Below, in pieces: positions 36,725-51,813 of a DNA stretch of 64,000 bases. The position numbers were made by a program, and so were the translations under genes. The notes beneath the pieces are model-generated. The model worked only from the letters and a program-made list of their open reading frames with translations, searched no databases and was not told the origin of the DNA. Each line of letters starts with the position of its first letter. Position 1 is the first letter of the stretch. This stretch comes from Rhynochetos jubatus (Eukaryota; Chordata; Aves; Eurypygiformes; Rhynochetidae), in contig CM050648.1 of assembly GCA_027574665.1 (NCBI GenBank), forward strand, positions 66,729,363-66,793,362, read 5' to 3'.

Positions 36725-39630
36725 GGAAATCATAATCATAAGACAGAACAGGGGAATTTGTTCTTCCTTGAAAGCTCAAAACAATTTGAAGTAAATTGTG
36801 CCTAAGATTTTTCTGTAGAAATCAGGCAAGAACCAGGAATACGGTAGTATGAAGGAACATCTCAGCCACATCTATGCCTGTACTTCTGCTTTGCAGGACA
36901 ACTTAGAAACCACAAGGAGAACAACTTCCAGATTTCAGTTTATTGTACTCACTGGAGCTATCTTTTGTAACAGAAGATTGGGGCTTCTTCAGATCAAAAA
37001 AAACCAAAGCAAACAAACAAACACTCATTTCTTCATAATGTATAAAGCTGGATTAAGTACAGACTTTGTTTTGCTAGCATTTTTACATCAGCAGTTCACA
37101 GCTTTCAAGGTATACATCCAAGCTCGGTGAAAATTTGCTTTTGTTTTTCTTTTAAACCAGTGAAAGAAAAATAAAATCCCTCTTTGTTTGGTAGAGTATA
37201 TATTTCAGCAAATGCTTAAGGAATATTTAAGGCCACATCAAGGCATCTCAAGCATCCTCCATACACATGAAGAATATACTATATGTGTAACTATCTAGTA
37301 ACAATGAAGAAATTAGCAACTTTTGCCTCAAAAACTTCATTTTAGTATTTCAAAGAAGGCCTAACACCTTATTTTATTTCTGGTCGGCTTTATAAATATT
37401 ACTGAACACTGGGTGGAAGTTATCTGTTTATTTTGGTCTGACTATAGGAGAAAATAGGTCCTTCCCCAAAAGCATCTGAGCACATGCAGATGGGAGAAAT
37501 TCATGGATGGAACCAGGATAGGAAAGACACGGTAGACAGAGATCTTTTAATTTCCTTCAGAGAAAAAAATATGAACCAGTAAAAGGAATCTGAAAGGCTT
37601 TGTGGAAGGAATGAAAACAAACAAAAAGACAAAGGAGGAAGACACTACACCTTGAAAAAATAAGAAATATTAGGCAGAGAGAGTTTGAAAAAGTTCCACC
37701 ATTAAACAATGACATTTATAATGTCTCAGTTTTCCTGTTCTCATTCTCTTCTCTCCATGCCTTTTCCCATATTTTTCTTTTCTTGCCTTCTGTGGCTCAC
37801 GTCTATTTTCTGCCTCTCTTTTCTGCTCCCAAAGTTGAAGGTACAGAGCTCCTTCTAGGGTGAAATCACTGGGTACGACTGAGAGCCTTCAGCCTAAACA
37901 TTGCTGTTATTTGGTAAATTTGATGCCCTCAAGCTCATTCGTGGAGAAAAAGTAATTTTTTTATTGTTGCCTTCTTGGCAACTCTAATGGAGTGGAAATC
38001 TCTGCTCTTCTCTTTTCTCAGAAGCGAAGTCTGAGAAGTCAGAGGGTAATCACACTTCGAAGTCTGCATGATGTATACCTACAGCCATCAAATACTGGTG
38101 TCTCAAGCTTGTTTTCTGCCTAATATTTGAAAGATCACCAGATATCTAATTTCTTTTCCCTGCTTAATCCCTCTCAGCCCCTCAGTAACTCTCTCACTGC
38201 ATCTGCTTATCCAATGAATTCTTATCAGAACTGACCACTAATCCAGATCCTGGGTTGCAGACGCCACAGCATGCGAACAAGGCAACAATAAACAAACTTC
38301 TACATTAATAAACTTCTACATTAATAAACTTCCTGCTTTCTCTACAGCAATAGACATATACTATGTTGAGAAGGCTTGTTTAATAGCTGCTTTTCTTTGG
38401 AACAATTTTCTTTTTTCCAATATTACATTTTCTGGGATGAGAATTAGAATTTATAGATGCTAAATGCTTTCAGCTTCGGTAAAATGAACCTGATGATTTT
38501 TGAAGTAGATGTTAGTGTACAAAATGTAGCACAACTTTAAGAATTCTTAAGCGTGTTGATCATGTCAACCAGAAAAAGTGCTATTTTGTCCACTTACAAG
38601 GGTTTTTTCTCTTTTGTTTTTGTCACCAAAGCATTTTTAGGTTATTAAACTCAATGAAGCTTGTGACAGAGTCACAAGAGAGTATTTTATCTTTTATTTT
38701 TCATATTGTTAATCTATTTCATTAGCTTACTGCACACTTCTCATTTCTTCTGTCTTTTTGAAATGCCACCTACACTGCTAAAATTACATTAGGAGTTCTC
38801 AATATTTCCAGGAAGAAGCAGAGAAATCACATAAAGAGATGGCTATTAAGAAGTGGAGAAAAACAAAGAGTCACTTGAGACGATCAGAATTTAACTTGTT
38901 TTAAAAACAATCCCAGACAAGATACTCAGTGGGAGGGATATATATATTTTTAACATCTAGAGATATGAATATTCCACGAAATGTGAAGTTAAAATGCTGT
39001 TTCACTGAATTTTAACATACCAGGGGAACAAAAAAAAAACCCGCTGAAGCAGGTCTAGAAGTGTCCTATCACAAAACAAGGAAGCCAAAATCCCTCTTAG
39101 TGTACCAGTGCAATCAAGTGCCAACTTTCTGTTTGAAAGATATTATGAACAAAAAAAATGTGTAGAAATAAAATGAGCAATAGGCAGGAAAGAACAGTAA
39201 AATATCGATGTAAGGTAAACTAGAACTACTGATTAGCAAATACAGCATTACCTGAAAACCAGTACATGACCACACATTTTTCTGCTTCATAGTCATATTC
39301 TGAAGCCTTACACATCTTACACAATACTGGTTGTTGCCAACAGTTATTGATAGTGAAGCATGATTTTTTTGTCATGACTCTTCTCACTGAAGCATGAAAC
39401 ACAGCAAACACGGACCACAAGAATATTGCTTGGTTTGCCTAATTCAAAATACAATCCCAAATAAGTAGTGCTAGACAGCAGCAAAACGGGAGGTACCAAT
39501 TGCTGCATAATCTCCAATCAGCTGAAAGCCCACTGGGGCACTGGAAACACGACATGGTCAGGACTTTTGAGAACTGTGTGTGTAACACCTGTAATTCTTG
39601 AGGGATGATAAACATTAAAGCTATCCTTGT
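36725..39630. other. Intronic stretch with a short tandem repeat
   Basis: AT-rich; contains the 16-bp tandem repeat at 38294. No other feature seen. Confidence 0.55.
38294..38332. repeat. 16-bp tandem repeat, 2.4 copies
   Basis: AAACTTCTACATTAAT is repeated exactly twice, followed by AAACTTC. Confidence 0.85.
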
Positions 39631-39686
39631 TTTGAGCAGCAGGTTGGTCCACGTCTCTTCCAACCTAAATTATCCTATGATTATAT
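39631..39686 (+). mobile_element. Short CR1 3'-end remnant
   Basis: TTGAGCAGCAGGTTGG, then CTCTTCCAACCTAAATTAT and CCTATGATTATA, match the last 50-60 bases of CR1. Confidence 0.7.
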
Positions 39687-40514
39687 ACCATAGCAAACAC
39701 TTAAAGCTGAAAATCCTGAAAAGATTTTGTAACCTCATTTAAAAACCTTTGCCACAGAGATATAAACTTCTGAAACAGAATCTTCTTCCAGAGGATGAGA
39801 ACAGGGCAGCAACTCACAAAACCTAGGACACAGAAGCACAATAGGTGTGAACTTGTCCCAGTTAAGTAAAAGAATTGATGAAGTTTGTATATTACCTTTA
39901 TACCAAGACGACTTATACAATTTCAACATTAATCGAATGGAAGAGACATCCCTGGCTGTACAAATGGACCTGAATAACTCATACAGGATGATAACAGTGA
40001 GCTGTGCTATTGACAACCATAGAACTCAGGTCACTTGAAAAGTCATAATCCTCGGGATCCAAGCATCGGCAAGGAAGGGAGCCTCAAGTCATGCTAGCAG
40101 TATCAGATATATGGACATTGCCCATGCACTTTAAGAACTGAAAGCATGCTGGAACAGACTTCTCCATTCTCTCTACATACTGTTTGTCTCTATGTGACCT
40201 TGAGAATAAGGAAGATGTAACACCTGTTTGTAAGAAAGAGAAAGTTTTCCACCAAGTAAAAGAAGATGGATGATAACGCAGTCTTTGCAGGAAGGGTTCC
40301 CAAGGATAATGGCCAAAATAGAAGCAAGAGATTCTCTGTAATTTTGGCCTCCAGATACAAATTGGAGTAGACTGATAATCTAAGCAATTGAGACAACTGT
40401 GTCATTGCAAGACAAGGTAAACAAACAAACAAAAAAAACCTAACAACTCAGCTTTATGACTTTCAGGGGCAGCTAACTTGTAGACAAGTTATGTGAGCTT
40501 TAATTATCAGGATA

Positions 40515-40829
40515 CAGAATCACAGAATGGTTTGGGTTGGAAGGGACCTTAAAGATCATCTAGTTCCAACTCCCCTGCCATGGGCAGGGACACCCTCCAC
40601 TAGACCAGGTTGCTCACAGCCTCATCCAGCCTGGCCTTGAACACTGCCAGGGATGGGGCATCCACAGCTTCTCTGGGCAACCTGTGCCAGTGCCTCACCA
40701 CCCTCTCCGGGAAGAATTTCTTCCTGATATCCAATCTAAATCTCCCCGCTTTCAGTTTAAACCCATTACCCCTTGTCCTGTCGCTACAGGCCCTTGTAAA
40801 AAGCACCGCCCCCACTCCCACCCAGGTTC
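40515..40829 (-). mobile_element. CR1 LINE fragment, 3' end
   Basis: Begins CAGAATCACAGAATGGTTTG (reverse of the CR1 terminus) and runs through the CTGCCATGGGCAGGGACACC palindrome and CATCCACAGCTTCTCTGGGC to the conserved CATTACCCCTTGTCCTGTCG. It is close to the 3' parts of the copies at 27241 and 35552 by eye. An (AT)n tract follows directly. Confidence 0.93.
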
Positions 40830-40830
40830 C

Positions 40831-40853
40831 ATATATATATATACATATATATG
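40831..40853. repeat. (AT)n-rich microsatellite
   Basis: ATATATATATATACATATATATG abutting the truncated side of the CR1 copy. Confidence 0.8.
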
Positions 40854-41536
40854 TATGAGATCTGATATGAGATCATATTACAAATTGCAAATAGACAGAA
40901 GACAGTGATCCAGGTAAAGAAAAAAGTGATCAGCACAAAAAAAGCAGAATTTAGACGACAGCTGAAGAGACGCAATTAGAGTTCCTGTTGACTAAACTAT
41001 ACAGGTATGAAGTTCTCTGTATAACATGAACAAGAAGGCAATGCCCACCCCCATCAGTATTTAGGTGAAAGGACAACTGGATGAAACTAAGATACGTATG
41101 CAAATTGTTCTAGATTAAAAACAAACAAACAAACAATTCTGCCTGACTGATACAATCTTTCTGGGAGATGGAAAAATGAGACTGAGAATTTCTGTCTTGC
41201 CGCTAAGAGTAAAACCACCTGAGTTACTATACAGATTTGTCTAAAGACCCCATTAATTTATTTCTGCTTATTTTATGAGAGTAAGCAGACATGGCATTCA
41301 GTTACTTCTGGTCTAGTAGTTTGTAATGGATTTTCAGTATAGAAAAGAAGAATCACATCCTAAACTCATTGGCATTTTGCAACAAAGAGAAGTTTTAGAT
41401 GCTATTCAACAATTTTGTCACTTTCAAAAAATGTTAATAGAATAGTTTTGCCTGATGTTCCTTTAGAGGGAAAATTATGGTTTCAGTGGATATATAGTTT
41501 TATACCAGCACCTGAAGATCAATAATAGGTCGTAAA

Positions 41537-41800
41537 CATAGAATCATAGAATGGCTTGGGTTGGAAGGGATCTTTAAAGGTCATCTAATCCCACTCCCCT
41601 GCAGCAAGCAGGGACATGTTCAACTAGATCAGATTGCTCAGAGCCCCATCCAGCGTGAGCTTGAATGTTTCCAAGGATAGGGCTTCTACCACCTCTCTGG
41701 GCAACCTGTTGCAGTGTTTGACCAACCTCATTGTAAAAAACTTCTTCTTAGTATCTGGTCCCTCCAAACATACCTTTAGTCCTGTGCCTTCAGTCTCTGC
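41537..41800 (-). mobile_element. CR1 LINE fragment, 3' end (more diverged)
   Basis: CATAGAATCATAGAATGGCT, GGTTGGAAGGGATCTTTAAAG, TAGATCAGATTGCTCAGAGCC and CTCTCTGGGCAACCTGTTGC mark a reverse-oriented CR1 3' end. The match fades near 41800. Confidence 0.88.
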
Positions 41801-42090
41801 CAGGGACCTGCTCAACAATCGCTAGATGTGACCCTGACCTCCAGATTTATTTCCCATCTTGGCCTTGGACCTGCCTTGTTGCCATGGGCTTAATTGCCTG
41901 ATGGTCTGCACCTTTGACTGAGCCTGGCTTCAATATCTGGGCCTGCCCTCCTCCCTTGCAGTGGGGCTGGGCTCTGCCTGGCCATAGCATGTTCTTCCTC
42001 TCTGCTCCTAAAAAGCCAATTATTTGCTCCGTCTTTTCCCCTCTGCTTTCACTGTCTGCATAGTTTCTCCCTTCTGTGTGCACAGAGTTA
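41801..42090. other. Unassigned GC-richer block beside a CR1
   Basis: About 290 bp richer in C and T than the surrounding intron, with CTGACCTCCAG, TTGGCCTTGGACCTGCC, CCATGGGC and TGGGCTCTGCCTGGCC. The texture resembles an old LTR or another interspersed repeat, but I recognise no family. A 78-codon open frame on the minus strand is not recognisable. Confidence 0.35.
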
Positions 42091-44589
<2,499 letters not shown>

Positions 44590-45856
44590 TCACCATAAGT
44601 CACCTAGCAGCCAAAAGAAAAACTTTGCTTCTCTCAGTGCAACAAGACACAATCAACACATTGCAGTCATGTAGAGAATTTTGAGATTATACAGGTTGGA
44701 AGTCCTACCAGCACCATTTACTCATTTACTTTTAAAGGGATTTTTGAAACACCTTAGCCCTACAAACCACCTGCTACAAAATTAAACTAGAGAATAGTCA
44801 AAGTCAGTGGTGTAAAATCCTCTGTTTGAGATCATACATCTTACACACTGAGAAAAGCAAGAAGCTCTAAGGGAATAAATCACTGTGATGAATTCCCCAT
44901 TAACCTTCTTCTACATTCTCTTCATAAAAGTTGAGAGTATCTCCAATGGGATATTCTCAAACCCTTATATACCTTTAAATTACAGGGGGAACATATTGCA
45001 TTGTTATAGCTGCCTGAATACAGTTTGGAGTTTTCCTAATTAAAACCCCTGAAATCCGAGCAACTTAAGGTGTGCATAACTGGACAGTTTACACTATACC
45101 ATTCAAAAATAGAAGATTCTTTCTCTTCACCAGTCAGCAGCTAGAGAATATTTTTAAGACCTTCTACTGCCATGTAATTTTAAAGCAAAACTTTTTTAGC
45201 AACCATTTCTTTATTAGATTTTATGAGAAAAGTACACTATGAGGTACTGCGATATTGCCATCTTGATTTTCCAAAGCCATATTGGTTGGCTCACCTAGAA
45301 CTTCATAACTGCAGTAATTAGCAGTGAGTTTGCAAAGAGCTGATTCCAAGGGAAAAAGAATGAAGGCCTACCAGGTAGACCTACCCAGCTTTTCTATCTA
45401 GCCTTGTCATGCTGAACATCATGCATTCACTGCACAATGAAAGTAGAAATAGGGACCTGTACCTCTGACTGCAAAAGAGAGTATTTTACTAATAATCCAG
45501 CATGAGGAGAAATGCCTCCCAGCAGCCTGGCTGCTTGCAGCCTGGTGACTGCAAAGGACTTGCTTTTCAAGTTATTATGGTGTTGGATCAAATGTAATTT
45601 GATTGATCCTTAAGAAAAAGAAGTGCAATGCTGAAGTAACAGTAGTGACAAGCAACAACAGCAAGGTTCACCTAATTGTTTTCTTTCTCACGAAAGTTAA
45701 GTCATTGAAAATACTTAACTTTTCACAGAATTGTCTCTATGAGAGTTTGGGGACATACAATGAGCTTAATCCAACAATCACCAGCACCCAATATTCTGCT
45801 TTTGGAGAGGCAAGGAAGGTAGAAGAAAACAAACAATGTTTTAAAAAGTGGTAATG

Positions 45857-45919
45857 ACAGAATCATACAATGGTTAGGGTTGGAAGGGACCTTAAAGATC
45901 ATCTAGCTCCAACCTCACT
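45857..45919 (-). mobile_element. Short CR1 3'-end fragment
   Basis: ACAGAATCATACAATGGTTA, then GGTTGGAAGGGACCTTAAAG and ATCATCTAGCTCCAACC: about 60 bp of the CR1 terminus in reverse orientation, 1.3 kb upstream of the 171-bp GABBR2 exon in gene direction. Confidence 0.88.
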
Positions 45920-47841
45920 AAAAGATCATATTAATAAATGAACTGACACGAGGTAGGCTTACTGCAAGAATATGTGATGTACCACAGCTGTGTAGAAGTA
46001 TCAGCAAAATATTCATTACAAAAACTTTAAGCAATGTGATAAAACAAGTTCATAAAACAATCCATCCACATCTGCGTTGAAATGATACAGCCCTTGTTAA
46101 CTGAAAATAAATCCTCTATATTTTAGGGCTAAAGCTGTTTATTCAAGGCTGGTTTGAAACCTGAAACTATCGAAATGCAAATTTCTCATAGTTTCTTCAC
46201 TTCATTCCACAGGACTCAAAACCATAGAAATCTCATTCTGCTTTTTGTTACAGGAATTTCTTTTTATATCTTTCAGTTACTTAGTAAAAAATCTGGATGA
46301 ATGGCAATCTTACTGCTCATATAACTTTTTGCAAACCACATAAGTACTGTTTTTCACATGACTATTTTCAGAGCATGCATATTCATGCATTGCTAAAAAA
46401 ATTTCTTACAGGTGTTACATAGCTGCCTCTGTGGACAGGAAGAGCGAGAGATAAAAAAGTCGTAAGTGGGATGATAACTCAGCAATAAATGCCTGTGATG
46501 TGTATGATGTCATTCTTTCTTTCACAAAAAAAAATAAAAAATTACATAATTGCTAAAGGTGATGGCCAAAAGCCACACTTCAAGAAGGGACCAAAGACAG
46601 GAGAAAACATTTTTTCAAATTACTGTATAATGGAGGACACAGTAGACACATATCAGGTGATATATCATAATTGTGTGTGTAGATTTGTGTGTGTGCAGAT
46701 GTAGATAGGCTCTGTGCATATGTGTATGTAAATAAATAGAGAAAAAACATCATAACATATATATCAGTTTGAATACTTTCAGGAAAAAAAAGCTATTTCT
46801 TTGGTTATCCCTGAGTAATCTTTCTTTAGAATCTCTGCTTACAATTTGTGAGCAACTGCTTCTGAACTTAAAATGGGTTTATGCTGGGAAACATACATAA
46901 GGTATGATTCAGATGGAGGCTTCAGAGATAAAACAGTTTAAAACTTTTAAATGGGAAAGAAGATAACATTTACCATTTGAGTAACAATATTAACTACAAT
47001 ACAAAAAAAGAACCAAATTAGACCACAGTACTGAAAAACAAATGTTTATTTCTTTATAAAACCTATAATTTAGTACAAGTTCTGCTGCTTTAATATCACA
47101 ATTAAGTCTGCTCAAATTCCAAAATGAAAGACTATTTAACAGACAAAATGCTCTGTTTCTGACTTTTTAAATTATTCCTATACTAATTGTCTGATTACTA
47201 TATAAATGCGTTATAGTTAGCAGAGTTTCATCAGAATGCGTTTTGCCTACACATGTTAAAGAAAACAATAATGTTAACACATACAGTCAGTATGAAAGGA
47301 ATTGGTGCAACAGGACTTTCACGTGCATCAAAGTTCATTTATCCTTGTCATATTTAGCTTACTCTGGTGTTCTCCCTGTAATATACCACACGGCCCACAT
47401 GGGAGCAAAAGCACAGCTGACTAGAGAGATCTGTAGAGGGTGCCTACAAGGCAGTATTTCAGACTAAGTCCCAACCCCACTGAAGTCAGTGCCAAAACTT
47501 CCAACAACCTCCTTAGAGCCCAGATCTCAAGCCTGATATCCAAGTACCTGGAAATCAGATCTATTTTGTGAGATTTAACTGCACAGGTGTAATCATAACT
47601 CTGTAGGTCATCCTGATGTTTTGCAGTATGCCTAGACTTGGATCTGTAGTCGTGCAGATTTTTCTGCTTGAAAGGTAAATACAGGGCTGGCTCAACATTG
47701 AGCTGGGCAGTTGTACTTCATTGCTAGCGATAGAGAAGCAGAGCAGAAACATGGCTAATGGGTTTATCTTACTCTGTGAACAGAAAGGAAGCAACAAAAA
47801 ACAGTTCTGGAATGGGTCCAAAGAAAAATAATTCAGGAAAA

Positions 47842-47861
47842 GGGGGGGGGGGGGGGGGGGG
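47842..47861 (+). repeat. Uninterrupted run of 20 G
   Basis: Twenty consecutive G on the plus strand between AGGAAA and AACCAATG. It is capable of G-quadruplex formation and prone to sequencing-length error. Confidence 0.85.
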
Positions 47862-50800
47862 AACCAATGAAACATTACCAATGATGCAGAAAGGACCCAA
47901 TAGCACTATGTGTGTAAAAGTGTGTCTTGCGGTAAAGAGTTTTGAGGCCATAAAATGTATAACATTTTTATACTTAAAAAAACCCCCAAAACTTGGAGCC
48001 AGTTAGACAAATTTTATTTTCATATTAAAAAAAAAACCCAACCAAATATTTCAGAGAAGTCAAGGAAATTTCTTTGGCTTCACACTGAAAGTAGTATTTG
48101 GGTAGAACGGAGAGGACACAATGTTATATAACTATTATGAAAAATGCTTCAGCCTAAAATGACAGATGGCCAGGTTAAGGAATATGAACTGGTAGACTTT
48201 GCTGAAAAACTGAAAAATATATAGAGGGATTCTTTTTAAGGAGATTCTGGGGTCAGGCGTGTGTTTTGATAAATTTTCTCCAGAAAGATGATATTTTTTG
48301 AAACAGGGAAACATTAGTTTTGTTGAAAATCCATACAGAACCCTTCCCAACTGGAAGGCTTATGATCCGCACTAGATAGAGTGAGATGAAAAAAAAATCA
48401 TTAAGACAAAGTGTAGAAAGGAACAATTCTGCAGAAGGTGAAAGCTACCTCTGTAGCCCTATATTAAGCTGCAGTGAGGTGTGGTAGATTAAACCAAGAA
48501 CATCAATCTACAGCGCTTTCAAGTTAAAGCAAGCATGCTCCCGTTTAAGGAATTAACAGTTCATTCCCTAATACAAAGTGATACAGAAGCAGGAATGGAA
48601 AATTACAAGCTCTAGCATCTATTTAAGACAATGGGATGCAACACTAACGAAATTAATGAAAAAGACTAGAAGTTATGTAAGAGAAGATGGATATTAGAAA
48701 GCTGAAACAAAATCAGAGAAGGAAACAACACTATGTATACAGAGTGTACATATTCCATATAGAAGTCAGAGGCTAGAAGCTGGAAGGCTAAAGCCACTCT
48801 GCTGTCCCAAGAATTGCACAGGGAAGGGAAGCCTCTAGAAATGGGAAGTGGTCTTCTGGTGTTCACTTGTTTTGTTATCACTGGGAAGTATTTACGTTTA
48901 AATTTTGTCACTGTAATAATATACAGAAGTCTGGGAAAAATAAGAGCAGAACTATCCCTGGAGTAAACAGTCACCCTCATCTAAGGCAGCAGGTATGTTT
49001 AGAAGTCACATTTATTTATTATTATTATCACAGACAACTGTATTAGATAAAGTAACTCAATAATGGAAACTCTTAGCAAAGTCACTGTAGGTCCATAAAA
49101 TCAGTAGGGCAGGAAACTGCACTCCCCTCATAAAGCGAAGAGTGGCCACGGAGCGCGGTGGCTAGAGGATCAGAAGCATCACCCAAAGAGATTAGCTGAA
49201 TTTTCCTAGGCTTCTGCACTGTGGCTTGTACAAGTATTTTATTAATGATCCCTAGAAACTTAAATCTGACCCTGTTGCTGCAAAGCTAGTCTCGATGTAT
49301 AATTTTTTATATATGGCAGATATCACCCATATTTCCTGTACCTTTTCTAGAAAGCTAAATGATGCTGATAATCAACATTGCTAAACAGGATATAAACTGC
49401 TGATTCTATTGATTGGTAATATCATTTATTATCATCATAACGAAAGATTGCATGTCATGTATACTTAGATAGGGAGCAATATTTTCTGCAAAAAAGGAAA
49501 ATGCCAATAATTATTTCCAAAAAGAAGACAGAATATCAAAAAGCTCCACAGAAAATACTCTTACAATAGTGTTACAGGACTGCACATATAGAATCCTGTC
49601 ATAGGAAAATAACAAGGACAGAATTCTGGAAGATGATAATTTGTGACAATGTGTACTTGCGACACCACACACCATTCTTTTGTGTGCCCTGCCAGGAGCT
49701 CTAATGCTTTGACAAGCCTGTGCCAACGGTAATAATACTCTAGTGTGGGTGTATGATGAGACTTGATGGTCCCAGGAGCTGGAAAGACCAGAATGGAAAC
49801 TAATGAATAATGAAGAGTTAAAAGATTTGCCTGCTGCAACTCTTCAGACAGCATAAGATGATGTCACACAATGAGTGAAACAATATATTCTTAACCCAGA
49901 GATAGGGAAGAGGTCAAAGCACAAAAATTAAATTTCATTTTTAGTTGAACAGAAATAGATGTTTTGCAATAAATATTAAGAGAGACAGAATATAAAGATT
50001 TAGGTTAAATGTTAATTCACTATTTAAAGATTAACAGTAACTACTATACAAACCATCTTTCCGAGATTTGCAGTCAAACTACCACTGAACTTGATCTTAA
50101 CACTAGTCAAGGTATGAATACATTTTAATATAATAACAATACACAAAATAAGAAAATAGCGATAGATAATCAAGAAGAATACTAAAGAGAACCTTAAGAA
50201 ATACATGATAGCATGCAAAGTAAAAAGTGATATATTAGGTTGCTCCTTCCCATCCCAATGTACAAAATGCAGCATCAAATCAGCTTTGATGGATGATTTA
50301 GAGAAAAGGTATGTGGAAATAACATTGCAAAGATGGTCTCAAAGACCTATGTATTTGGAAAAATATTCCAACAGAAGCAGCTAAGTGCAGCAATTTCATT
50401 GGCAGAGGTATTGCATAGATCTTCAAAGCAGGTGAAAGCAACACACAGTCATAAAGATCAAGAAACAAAGATAATGTTCCTTGACAATTTGCCTGCACAG
50501 CTGCTGGTGACAAGAGTGTCTGTGTACAGACAGTAAAGGGAGCTGGTTCTGAACCAGACCTAGGAATCAAGGTGGCAGTCTTCCCTACTAGCTACAGCCT
50601 AATCCTGACCCCCAAATAGGACAGGTGATGCACTAACAGAAGTTGAAAGAAGAAAGAAGAGGGACTAAGGAAGAGAATTTTAACAAGAAATCATGCTTTT
50701 CCAGCAGTGGTAAATCAGCTACATTTTTACCTGTCAGAAATACTTGAATGAAAGCTCTGGAGACTCCATCATACTTACATTTAGAAAATATTATGGGATT

Positions 50801-51774
50801 GGACAAACTTCAGTGCTATAACAAATAAAACTAACAATCATTAAAAAACTACTCTGTCAGCTCTGCACGGGCTTTCATTATGACAGTTGCAAGAGCAAAA
50901 CAGACGCCTAGGAGGATACCTATGACTGCTCACTAGCTGATAAATGGGCAATATATCTCATCCAAATAGGAACATAAAAGCACACATTGTGTTAAACACA
51001 CTGGACAGGAATGGATCTCATGGATGAACATGCCTTTCATCATCCATAACGTATTACCCATCTGATTAGAGCTACTGTTCCTTATAAAATCAGGTGTTTT
51101 GCCAAATACTCCTGCCCAATGTCATCTGCCGTTACCTTCATTAATTCTGTGTCTGAAATTGCTTCCACTGACTGCATTCTGGCACCTGTGAGTTTCCAGA
51201 AAAAGCACTTCCAGCTGGTCTCAAGGTTGGAAGACACCCGCCTCCATGCTGATGGCATTCCAGTAAATTAACCCAATCACAATAAGATTGATATTCATCT
51301 GTATGCTGCTCTGGAGACATTTCAGGAAGCAATTCTGGCTACTGAATGAATCAATATTTTTGAGGATACAAACTGGTTTAGATAAAATCCATATGAGAAG
51401 TCATTCAGCTGAAAGACATATGCCTATAGGCTAATGGGGAAGAAGGATTCAGTCCTGTTTGCTACCCACTTGGTTAGTCTGACCTACTCCCAGCACGACC
51501 CAATAGGAACTGCAGATGTCTGAATGCAAGAAGTCAAACCAGACAATAAAGTTTGGTTTTTTGGTATTAAAGTTTGCTACTCCCATAAAATTTGTGGGTT
51601 ATGTTGACTCAATCCTCAGCTGAGAGAGGTTTTTTTGTCTTCAGGTAATGGACAGGATAAATACTAGCTGAAAATTGCAGCAGATCTGCTGAAAAAAATA
51701 TGCAAAGAAAACCATCTCGACATTAGCATTACTGTTTCACCTGTCTCTCTGCTGGAACATTAAAACTTCCTGTT

Positions 51775-51776
51775 CA

Positions 51777-51811
<35 letters not shown>

Positions 51812-51813
51812 AA
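51775..51813. repeat. (CA)n followed by poly(A)
   Basis: Eight CA units run into 23 more A (51791-51813). The decamer CTGTTCACAC stands at 51770-51779 and again at 51815-51824. Confidence 0.85.

Noticed and set aside
40600..40821. 73-codon frame including RLDIRKKFFPERVVRHWHRL
   Set aside because: This is translated 3' sequence of a reverse-oriented CR1, which commonly yields such frames; it is not a host gene.
47561..47881. 106-codon minus-strand frame with a proline run
   Set aside because: The proline run is simply the translated G20 tract; the rest is not recognisable.
49139..49200. GC-richer patch GGAGCGCGGTGGCTAGAGG considered as a tRNA-derived SINE
   Set aside because: No A and B box pair in proper spacing and no poly(A) or tandem tail.
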